DNA from: Melanopsichium pennsylvanicum
Lineage: Eukaryota > Basidiomycota > Ustilaginomycetes > Ustilaginales
NCBI GenBank assembly: GCA_900208305.1
Contig: OAPG01000060.1
Coordinates: forward strand, 1 to 16,535
Length of the DNA: 16,535 bases
Reading direction: 5' to 3'
The notes beneath the pieces were generated by a model. The model was not told the DNA's origin. It saw only the letters and a program-made list of their open reading frames with translations, and ran no database searches. The translations under genes and the position numbers were made by a program. Every line of letters begins with the position of its first letter. The first letter of the stretch is position 1. This document shows positions 1-8,160 of the stretch, one piece after another.

Positions 1-346
1 CCCCTTTTTAATCTGTATAGAGAATAGGGTTAATAATGATAGAATACCTCGACGGGGGTATTGGAGATAGTAATTATAATATTATCTTTGGCAATGCGAG
101 TGAAAACGGTCAACGGAAGTTATCACCTTTCAAGACCGTCGGTTGTATACACGATCGCTACAGACTGGGTCACTTGTGGGTGCCTGAAATGGTGCTTAAT
201 GTACAGTCGGACATCTAAAGTAAAGACAAAATCTGTACTACTTTTCAAGGCCTAAAATGATATAAATAATAGTAATATGATTATTTATTGATTAGGTACA
301 ACTATTATTTACTGTGATAATATATAGTAAATAGATAGAGATGTTG
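1..346 (+). other. 3' part of a group I intron in cob (intron A)
   Basis: Group I self-splicing intron, 3' portion only because the window begins inside it. The core can be folded by eye: P3 gcga (96-99) with tcgc (155-158), P4/P5 ggtc (108-111) with gacc (134-137), and P7 gact (163-166) with agtc (205-208), in the correct order for a group I ribozyme. The intron probably ends at G346, because the bases that follow read as the cob exon YVLPYGQMSLWG. Its core resembles that of the next intron (B), sharing short blocks such as gaaaacggtcaa, gaccgtcgg, gatcgctacagact and gcttaatgtacagtcgg, so the two are probably related. Short open frames here are incidental. The stretch 215-346 is AT-rich and shows nothing else. 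Confidence 0.8.
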
Positions 347-382
347 TATGTTCTGCCTTACGGACAAATGAGTCTATGGGGT
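347..382 (+). CDS. cob: cob mini-exon (12 codons), apocytochrome b
   Basis: Twelve codons read YVLPYGQMSLWG, a conserved stretch of mitochondrial cytochrome b at the start of the third transmembrane helix (helix C), following the invariant Gly that should end the preceding exon. Cytochrome b is the membrane core of complex III, carrying both b hemes and the two quinone sites. The exon is bounded by two group I introns: the upstream one ends in G346 and the exon ends in T382, the usual U/G pair at group I splice sites. It joins in phase 0 to the exon at 1478, giving WG-ATVITNL. The 5' exons of cob lie outside the window. Confidence 0.88.
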
Positions 383-1477
383 AAAATTTATTGCCCCACA
401 TGCATTAATAATAGTTATTATCTTCGGATCCTTTATCTTCATTACTGTTTATCTTAGCGATAATCTTTATAGCAAAACGACTACCAGCTACATCTCGAGT
501 TGGAGCACATAATATGGATATTCTATCTATTATTTTTGGTTCTCTTCTGGGAGATAGTCACGCTGAACGGCGTGCTATAGGTAATGGTACTCGTATTAGT
601 TTTTCTCAAGAAGCTATTCATAAAGAATATCTTCTTTGGCTTCACAATCTTATTTCTAATCTAGGGTATAGTACACCTAATCTACCAAAAATTCAAACTC
701 GACTAGGTCTAGGTGGTAAACTTCGATATGTCATTCGGTTTCACACTTTTACTTATAGCAGTATAAATTGGATTCATGATTTGGTATGTAAATGGTGTTA
801 ATGCGTTCCAAAAATATTGGAGAGTTTCTAACACTCTTGCCCTCGCTACTGGATTATGGATGATGGAGGTCGAGTCGGTAAAGGACTTAAATTTTCTACG
901 AATTCTTTTTCTTATGAAGATTGTCTTCTACTATCTAATGTGCTATTTGATAAGTATAATCTACGTACTTCAGTACAATCGGCTGGAGTTGAAAATCAGT
1001 ATATTATTTATGTATTTAAAGAGTCAATGCCTGCTCTTCGTGAAATTGTACAACCATATATCGTTTCATCTATGCTATATAAACTTGGAGAGTTGCACTT
1101 TTAGATATATTTTTATTATTAATGTATAGTCTTAAATATTTAAGGCGACACTGATGAAAACGGTCAAAGATTGTATCTCAAATCTAGACCGTCGGCTATT
1201 CTATGATATTAAAAGGGTATCTACACTATATAATTTAGATATGTACGCCACTTTGTAATAAAATAGAATGATCGCTACAGACTGGTCCATCGGTGGGTAT
1301 TTATCTTCTTTACTCTACTAAAAAAAAGAATACAAAAATGCTTAATGTACAGTCGGAGTGTTTTTAGTTTATTATAACCAAGGCCCATTTCAATTTCTAT
1401 GTATCATGGAGAAATAGGGTACAGGGTCATATATTAGGAGATAGGATTATTACCACATATATATGATTAAACGCTTG
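383..1477 (+). other. cob group I intron B with LAGLIDADG ORF
   Basis: Intron of 1095 nt between the cob codons for WG and ATVITN. It starts after T382 and ends with G1477, as group I introns normally do. The ribozyme core lies downstream of the endonuclease ORF: P3 gcga (1145-1148) with tcgc (1272-1275), P4/P5 ggtc (1162-1165) with gacc (1187-1190), and P7 gact (1280-1283) with agtc (1351-1354). The R segment carries a typical ggtgggt. Core sequence is shared with intron A, suggesting duplication or a common donor family. Confidence 0.87.
514..1104 (+). pseudogene. LAGLIDADG homing endonuclease ORF in cob intron B, frameshifted
   Basis: Encodes a LAGLIDADG_2-type homing endonuclease, an intron-mobility DNA cutter that may also help splicing. 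The first half starts near DILSIIFGSLLGDSHAERR, where SLLGDS is the first LAGLIDADG-like motif, followed by sequence typical of the family (TRISFSQE, HKEYLLWLHNLISNLGY). The second half shows WMMDDGG (second motif), KFSTNSFSYEDCLLLSN, and a C-terminal VQPYIVSSMLYKLGEL before the TAG at 1102-1104. The two halves are in different frames. Breaks fall at about 775-860; for example, the expected CCT and TTGG read as single-base losses. Such breaks match the homopolymer-type errors seen elsewhere, so the gene may be intact in the organism. The ORF extends upstream of the ATG at 514 in the same frame (to about 420) and may once have been fused to the cob exon. Confidence 0.8.
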
Positions 1478-1538
1478 GCAACAGTTATTACAAACCTTCT
1501 AAGTGCTATTCCATGGATTGGTCAAGATTTCGTTGAAT
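1478..1538 (+). CDS. cob: cob mini-exon (61 nt), apocytochrome b
   Basis: Reads ATVITNLLSAIPWIGQDFVE plus one base of the next codon. This is the conserved cytochrome b stretch leading into the cd helix region of the Qo quinol-oxidation site (IPWIG). It is preceded by G1477, the last base of intron B, and the best inferred 3' boundary is T1538. That gives a phase-1 intron, so splicing yields VE-F-VWGGFSV when joined to 2835. The reading frame also runs straight on into the intron C endonuclease, a common arrangement for this family. The exact 3' splice point could move by a base or two. Confidence 0.88.
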
Positions 1539-2445
1539 TTGAAAAACTACTACTATTTATTATAACTCTTTCTATTCTTTCTTATTATTTTATTACTAAA
1601 TACAACTATAACATGAGTACTATTGGAAAAGTAAATGAATCTCCTCTACGAGGTCGAAAGTCTCGTACAGATAAAGAAAAACAAGCTTTTCTATCTTCTG
1701 TCTCTTACGATTTTATGAGTATGTTTATAGGACTTATTGATGGTGATGGCTATATCGCTATTACTAAATTGGACTTGATAACATTCGAATAGAACTAATC
1801 CTAAGTGTAGATATTAAAGATCTTAAACTACTAGAACATATTCAAAATGTACTAAAGATCGGTCGTATTAATGAATACCCTAACATTAGTACTGCAAAAC
1901 TAACTATTAGTAAAGTAGATCTACAAGAAGTACTTCTTCCACTTATTCTATATTATAAACTATTCTTTCTGACTGAAACACGACGGAAACAATTCAATCT
2001 TTGTATGCATCTTCTAGAAAATAATATCCCTAAATTTAGTAGTATTCCTTCTATTGAAAATATCAAAGATCTATTCAGTCTTCCTAAATCTAGTATTGAA
2101 TATGTTAATCTACCTTTTTTCTACAATTGGATTGTTGGATTCACTATTGCAGAAGGATCTTTCTATATTAAAAATACTGGAGAGCATTTCTTTTCTCTAC
2201 GACAACGTTCTCATTCAACACTATTTGAAGCATTCAAACTTGTGTTTAAAACAAATCGTAAAATTGAAGACGATGGTAAATATATGAAATTCAGTGTATC
2301 TTCTACAAAAGATCTAATTAATGTTGTAACATTCTTTAGTAATAGTGGACTATATAGTCTACTTGGGCTAAAAGCTGATCAATACAATGCTTGGCTAACT
2401 AGTCTTAAACAAAATAATAAAAAGTTTACTCGCGATAGCGTATAA
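1539..2445 (+). pseudogene. LAGLIDADG homing endonuclease/maturase ORF in cob intron C, one frameshift
   Basis: Double-motif LAGLIDADG protein of the family found in fungal cob introns, translated as a fusion with the upstream cob exon. A hydrophobic segment (about 1545-1600) leads into NMSTIGKVNESPLRGRKS, then the first motif FIGLIDGDGYIAIT (about 1723-1764) and the second motif NWIVGFTIAEGSFYI (about 2128-2172). Conserved blocks ETRRKQFNLC, QYNAWLTSLK and the TAA at 2443-2445 complete it. The frame breaks at about 1765-1770. Adding one A to the AAA before TTGGACTTG would restore it, so this looks like a homopolymer base loss and not decay. Codon use matches the host genes (CTA/CTT Leu, CGN Arg, no TTA or AGA seen after the break). 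Confidence 0.87.
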
Positions 2446-2834
2446 ATTTAGGTTATAATAAATAAAATAGTAATAAAGTTCCCTTATATCGTGAGATATA
2501 TTGAATAATCGGGTGAATTGCAAGGAACTCTTCGTGTATCCCCCTCATTAGTATTTACTTTATATTCAATAAAATATATTTATCAGTACTATTAAGGATA
2601 CAAAAGACAATTTGCAGCGAAGCTATTATCAGCACCTTATTCTACTATGTTTTAATAGTAAAATATGAAGGTAATAGAACGTTTCAACGACTAATCGGTG
2701 AGTTGTGCTAACAATAAACCGGACACGAGTGCCCGACATCTATATAATCTTTGTATTTATAGATGATGACATAGTCTAAGCTTATTAGAAATAATAAGAA
2801 TATACAATTAAATGTTGTATAGATAATAAAACTG
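1539..2834 (+). other. cob group I intron C with in-frame LAGLIDADG ORF
   Basis: Intron of about 1296 nt. The endonuclease ORF occupies the 5' part in frame with the cob exon, and the ribozyme core follows it. Core elements: P segment gggtgaattgcaagg (2511-2525), Q segment acaatttgcagcgaag (about 2607-2622), R segment around 2681-2702 containing caacgactaatcggtgag, and S segment gacatagtct (2768-2777). P7 pairs gacta (2689-2693) with tagtc (2772-2776). It ends with G2834. The core is very close to that of nad5 intron 2 (P, Q, R and S blocks nearly identical), so the two introns are paralogues at different genes. The last 97 nt are repeated in reverse at 16439-16535. Confidence 0.88.
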
Positions 2835-3559
2835 TTGTTTGGGGAGGATTCTCAGTTAATAATGCTACACTTAACCGATTCTTCTCACTACACTACCTTC
2901 TACCATTCGTACTAGCTGCTCTAGCAGCTATGCACCTACTAGCACTACACGAGCACGGAAGTAGTAATCCACTAGGAGTATCAGGTAATACAGATCGACT
3001 ACCATTCCACCCTTACTTCACATTCAAAGATCTTGTTACAATCTTTGTATTCCTACTAGCTCTATCTGTATTTGTATTCTACATGCCAAATGCACTAGGA
3101 CACTCAGATAATTATATTCCAGCTAACCCAATGCAAACACCAGCATCAATTGTTCCAGAGTGGTACCTACTACCATTCTATGCTATTCTACGATCAATTC
3201 CTAATAAGCTACTAGGAGTTATTGCTATGTTTATGTCACTTCTAATTCTTCTAGGAATGCCTATTCTAGATACATCACGGATCCGAGGTAGTCAATTCCG
3301 ACCACTAATGCGATTCTCATTCTGGACATTCGTTGCTTGTTTCTTTATTCTAATGTTTATCGGTAGTCAACATGTTGAAAGCCCATATGTTGAAATCGGT
3401 GCTGCAGCTACTGCTTACTACTTCGCTTGGTTCCTAGTAGTAGTACCAGCAATTGGTATTATTGAGAATACACTAATGGATATTGCTCTAGCTGAGGGGA
3501 CATCATCAGAAGTTATTACACAAAAAACACCTACACCACTACTACGAAGTGTTGTATAA
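2835..3559 (+). CDS. cob: cob terminal exon, apocytochrome b C-terminal two thirds
   Basis: About 240 residues of cytochrome b, from [15 protein letters not shown] to the stop TAA. Visible landmarks: the two heme-ligand histidines of helix D in FSLHYLLPF and AAMHLLALH, the GSSNPLG loop, and the Qo-site motif PEWY (in [19 protein letters not shown]), then four further hydrophobic helices. Together with the two mini-exons, the window gives the C-terminal ~270 of roughly 385 residues usual for the family. No frameshift is seen, and the reverse copy at 15714-16438 gives the same protein. Codons are strongly selective: no TTA (Leu), no AGA (Arg), no ATA (Ile), and all Trp are TGG. The 3' end is followed by a 745-nt spacer before rns on the same strand. 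Confidence 0.96.
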
Positions 3560-3671
3560 TATATTTGTGCTTTAACTTTCCCCTTCCATGTAGATTTGTT
3601 AAAGAAAGACCAAAAAGAAAACACCGGTAAAATTTAAGTGCTTAAAAATCTAAGAAGTCTTTTTAAAGATT

Positions 3672-3810
3672 GCGCAGTAATAAATTGCGCCGATGGTTTT
3701 CTTCTACTAAAAGCGCCTTATAAAAGATCTCCATCTCCGATATTTTAGTAGCAAAATATCTCCGATATTTTATAAGGTGCGGGAGAAGCCGTAGGCGAAT
3801 ATTTTCGTAG
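3672..3810 (+). repeat. clustered hairpins, possibly a mobile double-hairpin-type element
   Basis: Several nested or adjacent inverted repeats. gcgca (3672-3676) pairs with tgcgc (3686-3690). ctactaaaa (3704-3712) pairs with ttttagtag (3743-3751). gcgccttataaaa (3713-3725) pairs with ttttataaggtgc (3768-3780), 13 bp with one G-T. cgaa (3796-3799) pairs with ttcg (3804-3807). A 15-bp direct repeat atctccgatatttta occurs at 3733-3747 and 3758-3772. The local GC content is higher than in the surrounding spacer. Double-hairpin elements are known mobile sequences in some chytrid-type mitochondrial genomes; assignment to that class here is inference from the layout only. Confidence 0.5.
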
Positions 3811-3992
3811 CATTTTTTGTTTATTCTATTTTTTTGCTACAGTCATTTCTATTAACTTAATATATTATATAATATTAATAAAATATTGTAATAGAATATA
3901 TTCCATATTTATGGTATATGAAGATGAAAGTGTCAAGAGTTGATGCGTGTTAAAAGCCCGTCGATAGGTTAAATCGGATAGGTATATATATA

Positions 3993-4026
3993 CAGATATA
4001 TTTATATTTATATTTATATTTATCTG
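3993..4026 (+). repeat. short TTTATA tandem run within cagata/tatctg inverted repeat
   Basis: A run of about three and a half TTTATA units is bracketed by cagata (3993-3998) and tatctg (4021-4026), which can pair. It is AT-rich simple sequence with no function that can be inferred. Confidence 0.5.
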
Positions 4027-4231
4027 CTAGGGCGAGTTTAATTTAGTGTATATAAATTAAATTAATATAAAATTATAAGAAGGTAGCTTGAATTAGTTGT
4101 AGTTAAATGAAATAGGGAGGTTCTAAAATTTCTGATTTTTCGGGCCGCTATAAAATAGTAACTAAATTAGTATTTATATATCTTTATAAAGGTATAGATA
4201 AGAATGATCACTGATAAAGTGTATCCAATAA

Positions 4232-4270
4232 ATAATAGTTAATTAATGATTTTGTCTTGTTAACTATTAT
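4232..4270 (+). repeat. 11-bp stem-loop upstream of rns
   Basis: ataatagttaa (4232-4242) is the exact reverse complement of ttaactattat (4260-4270), separated by 17 nt. It sits about 35-50 nt before the inferred 5' end of rns and might mark a processing point. This is position-based inference only. Confidence 0.45.
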
Positions 4271-4304
4271 GAGATGCGTTTTAAGTTATAAAAAGAAATA
4301 ACAG

Positions 4305-5845
4305 TAAACGCTTAGTAATTGTTTAATCGTGGCAAAGTTAGAACGTTATCTGGTAGTTTTACTCATGCAAGTCGTATGGTATTAACTAAATATCATGGCG
4401 TACAGGCGAGTATAAAAAGAACATACCTTTAGTAGATGATAAAAACATAAAAAAAGAAAGGGAAATTTTTCCGACTAAAGATTGGCTTTATATCTAGCAG
4501 GTAGTTGGAGTGATAAAGGCGCACCAAGCCTATGACGGATAGGAAATAGCGAAAGCTTCAATTCCCGCAATTGGTTTGAGAATAACCAAAGGTGTCTTTA
4601 AGACATGCTGCAGAGGAGGATCTTGGGCAATGCTCGAAAGAGTGACCCAGCTAACCAGAACTCGAAAGAGTGTCGTAAGGGAGGATAAATGACGTTACCT
4701 TACTAATAGTCCAATCTAAGTCTCGTGCCAGCAGACGCGGTTATACGAACTGGGCAAACGTTTAATAAATTAATAGGTATTAAGGATCCGTAGGCGGTTT
4801 CTAATAAAGAAACTAGAATCTAATAGAGGATAGTGGAATGCTAGGAGGAGGGATGATATCCATTGATATCTAGCGGAACACTAAAGGCGAAAGCAGCTAT
4901 CCAGCTAAAGATTGACGCTCAGGGATGAAAGTCTGGGGAGCAAAACAGATTAGATACCTGTGTAGTCCAGACCGTAAACTATTTACATTTCTTATTTGGT
5001 AAATAAATATTAATTATATTATATCAGATAAGCAGCAAACCGCTGTATGTGTAACACCTTGTAAGTACAGTCCCAGGACCGAAAGCAAAAAGATTAGACC
5101 ATCCTAAAGACCCGGAGTGGAGCATGTTGTTTAATACGATAATCCGCGTAGAATCTTACCTCTCCTTGAATGGCTTACATAATTTATGTTTGTAAGATCA
5201 CAGGTGTTGCATGGCTGTCGGCAGTTCGTGTCGTAAGATGTCAGGTTGAGTCCGCCAACGAACGCAATCCCTATAAGAAGTTGTTATCAGTAATTATACT
5301 GTTTTTCTTATTTGCATTCAATAAGAAGCATTTTGGGAATACGATAAGCCTTCATGACCCTTATGGAGTATGGGCTACAGACGTGCTACTTGAACCTAAC
5401 AAACTGATGCAATACCGTAAGGTGGAGCTAACCAGTAAAATATGGTGATACCAGGATCGTAGTCTGAAATTCGACTACGTGAATCAGGAATTCCGAGTAA
5501 TCGTTGATAAGTACGCAACGGTGAACCTTTACATTTGGGAGATACTAACCGTCTATCAAGTGTTGGTCGTTTATCAAGCTAGGAACTAGTGTTTACTTTG
5601 ATTCTTTTTCTCTATTTTTGTATTAAACTAATATCGTTACTACTTTATAGTTATATATAGATAAATAGTTTCTAACTTATTTTATTTATATATATATATT
5701 CTTCTAAAATAAGAATATAGATTCTATTAGTATAATACCATAGTTTTCAGTTTCTATAGCAAACACATGGAATAGCTTAGAACTCCTAACGCTAAGTTAT
5801 AGCAAGGTAGCCGTAAGGGAACTTGTGGCTGATGGATACTATTCA
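4305..5845 (+). rRNA. rns: mitochondrial small-subunit rRNA (rns), intron-free
   Basis: Small-subunit ribosomal RNA of about 1.54 kb, recognised by bacterial-type landmarks in order: a 5' region equivalent to the gtttgatcatggctcag segment (about 4318-4340), atgcaagtcg (4364-4373), the 530 loop gtgccagcagacgcgg (4725-4740), the 790 loop gattagatacctgtgtagtc (4948-4967), the helix 34/35 region gttgcatggctgtcggcag (about 5206-5224), the 1400 region (about 5500-5530), and the 3' decoding-end segment caaggtagccgtaagggaac (5803-5822). A long AT-rich insertion at about 5590-5755 looks like an extended helix 44. Both ends are approximate, and I see no anti-Shine-Dalgarno cctcc tail. No intron is apparent. 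A reading frame inside it (5170-5448) is incidental. The reverse copy lies at about 13427-14968. Confidence 0.95.
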
Positions 5846-6051
5846 TTTACCCCCTACTAAAAATAGAATATTTATCAGGACCCGATTATAAAATAATTAC
5901 ATTCATTTTAGTTGTCCGGATTAGAAATAGAAAATTTGTAGAATCGACACACTATTTTATTTATTATTATATATTCATTTTAAGCGGTTATTAAATATAA
6001 AAAGAAAATGTATCTTTTTTCTTACTATTTAACTTACCTTTTTCTTTTTTT

Positions 6052-6125
6052 GGGAATCTAGCATAATTGGTTAATGTCCTAAATTGTCAGTTTAGATGAT
6101 GCCCGTTCGAATCGGGTGATTCTCG
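6052..6125 (+). tRNA. trnD: tRNA-Asp (anticodon GUC)
   Basis: A complete 74-nt cloverleaf. The acceptor stem GGGAATC/GATTCTC has one G-T pair; the D stem is GCAT/ATGT; the anticodon stem is CTAAA/TTTAG with loop TTGTCAG (anticodon GTC, Asp); the T stem is GCCCG/CGGGT with loop TTCGAAT; the discriminator base is G. All stems pair, so no 5' tRNA editing of the kind known in some chytrids is needed. It lies about 206 nt after rns on the same strand; that spacer (5846-6051) is AT-rich with nothing recognised. Confidence 0.95.
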
Positions 6126-6504
6126 TATTTTGTATTATTTTTTTTTTTTGTAAAAGAATATTCTGTTTCTTATCAAGTATTATTGTCCCGGCCTATTAAA
6201 TTAAATATGATTAACATATAGCATTTATTTTATTTAAAAAGGAAAGAAAAAAGGGCAACAAAAAATAAAAGAATATATAAAAGTAAAGGGCTATAAAAAG
6301 AAAAATAGATTGAATATAATAAAATTTAAAAATCTATTCATTTTAATAGTATTTACTATTTATTAATATAAAGAGTTAAGAATATTTCTAATGATAATTC
6401 TTATTTTAATCTAATAAGATTATAGTGCTATCATTCAATTATTTAAATATATATATAATAATTACAGGTCCTTAAGGAAGCCAGATATACTGGCGCTATA
6501 TGAA
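6126..6504 (+). other. trnD-nad4L spacer, no gene recognised
   Basis: About 380 bases, very AT-rich with long homopolymer runs (a T run starting near 6135). I find no reading frame or tRNA. A 5-bp hairpin gccag/ctggc (6480-6494, loop atata) lies 10 nt before the nad4L start, next to the palindrome ccttaagg. The reverse arm is about four bases longer over this stretch, all in homopolymers. Confidence 0.65.
6480..6494 (+). repeat. small hairpin just upstream of nad4L
   Basis: gccag (6480-6484) and ctggc (6490-6494) form a perfect stem with a five-base loop, 10 nt before the ATG of nad4L. It might influence mRNA 5' processing or translation, but nothing else supports that. Confidence 0.4.
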
Positions 6505-6771
6505 ATGAATCTTTCAGTAATTCTATTTCTAATTGGAATCCTAGGATTTGTTCTTAACCGAAAAAACATTATTCTAATGCTAATTTCAATTGAAGTAATG
6601 CTACTAGCTGTAACACTACTAGTACTAGTAAGTTGTTATAGTTTCGATGACATTCTAGGTCAAACATATAGTATTTACATTATTGCAATTGCAGGTGCTG
6701 AATCAGCAATTGGTCTAGGAATTCTAGTAGCTTACTACCGACTACGAGGAAATATTAGCCTACGACAATAA
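6505..6771 (+). CDS. nad4L: NADH dehydrogenase subunit 4L
   Basis: Full-length 88-residue Nad4L, a small three-helix subunit of the proton-pumping membrane arm of respiratory complex I. The sequence begins MNLSVILFLIGILGF and contains the conserved ISIEVMLLAV segment, with its membrane glutamate, and the GAESAIGLGILV segment (second conserved glutamate). The length is normal for the family. The start at 6505 gives the expected N terminus. Its TAA overlaps the ATG of nad5 by one base (TAATG), a common fungal arrangement that suggests co-transcription and coupled translation. There is no TTA, AGA or ATA codon. The reverse copy has a one-base loss. Confidence 0.95.
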   Translation: MNLSVILFLIGILGFVLNRKNIILMLISIEVMLLAVTLLVLVSCYSFDDILGQTYSIYIIAIAGAESAIGLGILVAYYRLRGNISLRQ

Positions 6772-7185
6772 TGTATCTATCACTTCTTCTTCTACCAATG
6801 TTTGGATCTGCTGTAACAGGTCTACTAGGACGAAAATTGGTGTAACAGGGGGACACATTATTACATGTTCTTGTCTAATTACATCAGCTATTCTAGCTAT
6901 TGTAGCTTTCTATGAAGTAGGACTATGTAATAGTCCTGTATCAATTAATCTAATTAGTTGGATTGATTCAGAACTAATGGATGTTTCTTGGGATTCATGT
7001 TTGATAGTCTAACAGTATCAATGCTACTACCTGTTCTAGTTGTTTCTAGTCTAGTTCATATTTTTTCTGTAGATTATATGAGTACTGATCCACACAACCA
7101 ACGATTCTTTGCATATCTTAGTATGTTTACTTTCTTTATGCTAGTACTAGTAACTGGAGATAATTATCTAATTATGTTTGTAGGT
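6771..7185 (+). CDS. nad5: NADH dehydrogenase subunit 5, exon 1 (two apparent base losses)
   Basis: N-terminal exon of Nad5, a large antiporter-like proton-pumping subunit of complex I. It starts [20 protein letters not shown] at the ATG overlapping nad4L. It continues with [20 protein letters not shown], then [20 protein letters not shown] and [20 protein letters not shown], ending at MFVG before intron 1. This copy has 415 nt and breaks the frame twice: near 6842 (ggtgtaac, where the other arm has ggtggtaac) and near 6991 (ggg against gggg). Putting both bases back gives 417 nt, or 139 codons, in one frame. The exon ends at T7185, phase 0, joining to WEGIGISS at 8161. Confidence 0.93.
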
Positions 7186-8160
7186 TAATTCTTCCTGGCC
7201 TAAAATGTACTACTTCTACATTAAGCACATCACTGTATGCTGGAATATCCTAAAGCACCTAAGTACTAATGATTAGTAAAAATCTTAGTGATTATAATGG
7301 ACAATCAGCAGGAAACCGTAAAAGTTCTTTTTATGGGATCCTCAGAGACTATGCGTGATGCAATTTAGTAATATAAATTGAAGATATAGTCCAATAAAAT
7401 ATGAAAATATTTTAACTTAATATGGAATGTTCTCGGATATTTTGATAGTATGAATAACTGTAGTTTCTTTCTTCAATCTAGTGTACTGCTTACCTGTCTA
7501 TAAAAAGATGTTATTGTATAAACACTTCTAGGTGACTCTAGCCTAGAACGTGCTAAACCTACACACAATCCACGGATTCGATTTGATCAAAGTTATCCTC
7601 AACATAAATCATATCTAGAATCTCTTTATGTTATCTTTACTAACCTTTGTGGTACACCGTACATACTCGTAAACCTGCCAAACGAACTGGTAAAATTTAT
7701 CAGACTATTGCGCTCATTTTTTATAAAAAAATGACTCACTACGTCACTGATCTCTTAATTACTATTATGATCTGTTTTATATCTATGATAGTAACGGTAA
7801 ATGACGAAAGATTGTGCCTAGTAATATTGCTGAACTACTAACACCATGTGCACTAGCTTACTGGATTATGGATGATGGTGGTATTAATACTTATAATGCC
7901 ACTATTCTTAATACAGATAGTTTTACACTGGAAGAAGTAGAACTTCTGCAAAAAGCTCTATAACGGTCTACGAACTCGAAAGTAACAGAAACGTAAAGGA
8001 CGCGGATTATTATTATTCCTGTACGACAAACAGTACCACTATCTGATATTGTGCGAGCCTACATGCATGAAACTATGCTATTTAAAGTAAAAGGTCTTAA
8101 CTAATATTTTAGTATACCCCTCTTTTTATATCTGATAATATTCCATAGAATACCAAACAG
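7186..8160 (+). other. nad5 group I intron 1 with decayed LAGLIDADG ORF
   Basis: Intron of 975 nt between MFVG and WEGIG of Nad5, starting after T7185 and ending with G8160. The ribozyme core is at the 5' side: P region around 7238-7260, Q caatcagcaggaaacc (7302-7317), R ctcagagactatgcgtgatg (7341-7360) and S aagatatagtcc (7381-7392). P7 pairs gacta (7347-7351) with tagtc (7387-7391). The ORF follows the core, towards the 3' splice site. It is a different core type from the cob introns and nad5 intron 2. Confidence 0.87.
7525..8104 (+). pseudogene. decayed LAGLIDADG homing endonuclease in nad5 intron 1
   Basis: Fragments of a LAGLIDADG_2 endonuclease in several frames: LLGDSSLERAKPTHNPRIRF (first motif, from 7525), HKSYLESLYVIFTNLCGTP, then HTRKPAKRTGKIYQTIA after a shift near 7665, and NIAELLTPCALAYWIMDDGG (second motif, about 7830-7885), followed by NTDSFTLEEVELLQKAL. 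It ends with a C-terminal LSDIVRAYMHETMLFKVKGLN and TAA at 8102-8104. At least three breaks are visible: a stop just before LLGD, a shift near 7665, and a shift near 7960. The reverse arm shows the same breaks where compared, unlike the unshared breaks in nad5. They are therefore more likely real decay, or a systematic error, than random miscalls. Confidence 0.78.

Larger units (their letters stand above)
3560..4304 (+). other. cob-rns spacer, no gene recognised
   Basis: About 745 bases without a coding frame or a tRNA that I can fold. It holds a cluster of hairpins (3672-3810), an AT-rich stretch with short inverted repeats around 3855-3915, a small (TTTATA)n run flanked by cagata/tatctg (3993-4026), and an 11-bp stem just before rns (4232-4270). 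Such palindrome-rich spacers are common in early-diverging fungal mitochondrial DNA. Confidence 0.7.

Noticed and set aside
36..255. Open frames over the first 250 bases
   Set aside because: They cover the P3-P7 core of a group I intron, have no family features, and overlap each other in different frames.
3418..3624. Antisense frame over the end of cob (and mirror at 15649-15855)
   Set aside because: Shadow of the cob coding strand with no recognisable protein features.
3880..4200. Possible extra tRNA or other structured RNA gene in the cob-rns spacer
   Set aside because: I could not fold a cloverleaf or recognise conserved RNA motifs; only short AT-rich inverted repeats are present.
5170..5448. 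92-codon open frame (and its mirror at 13824-14102)
   Set aside because: It lies wholly inside conserved small-subunit rRNA sequence.
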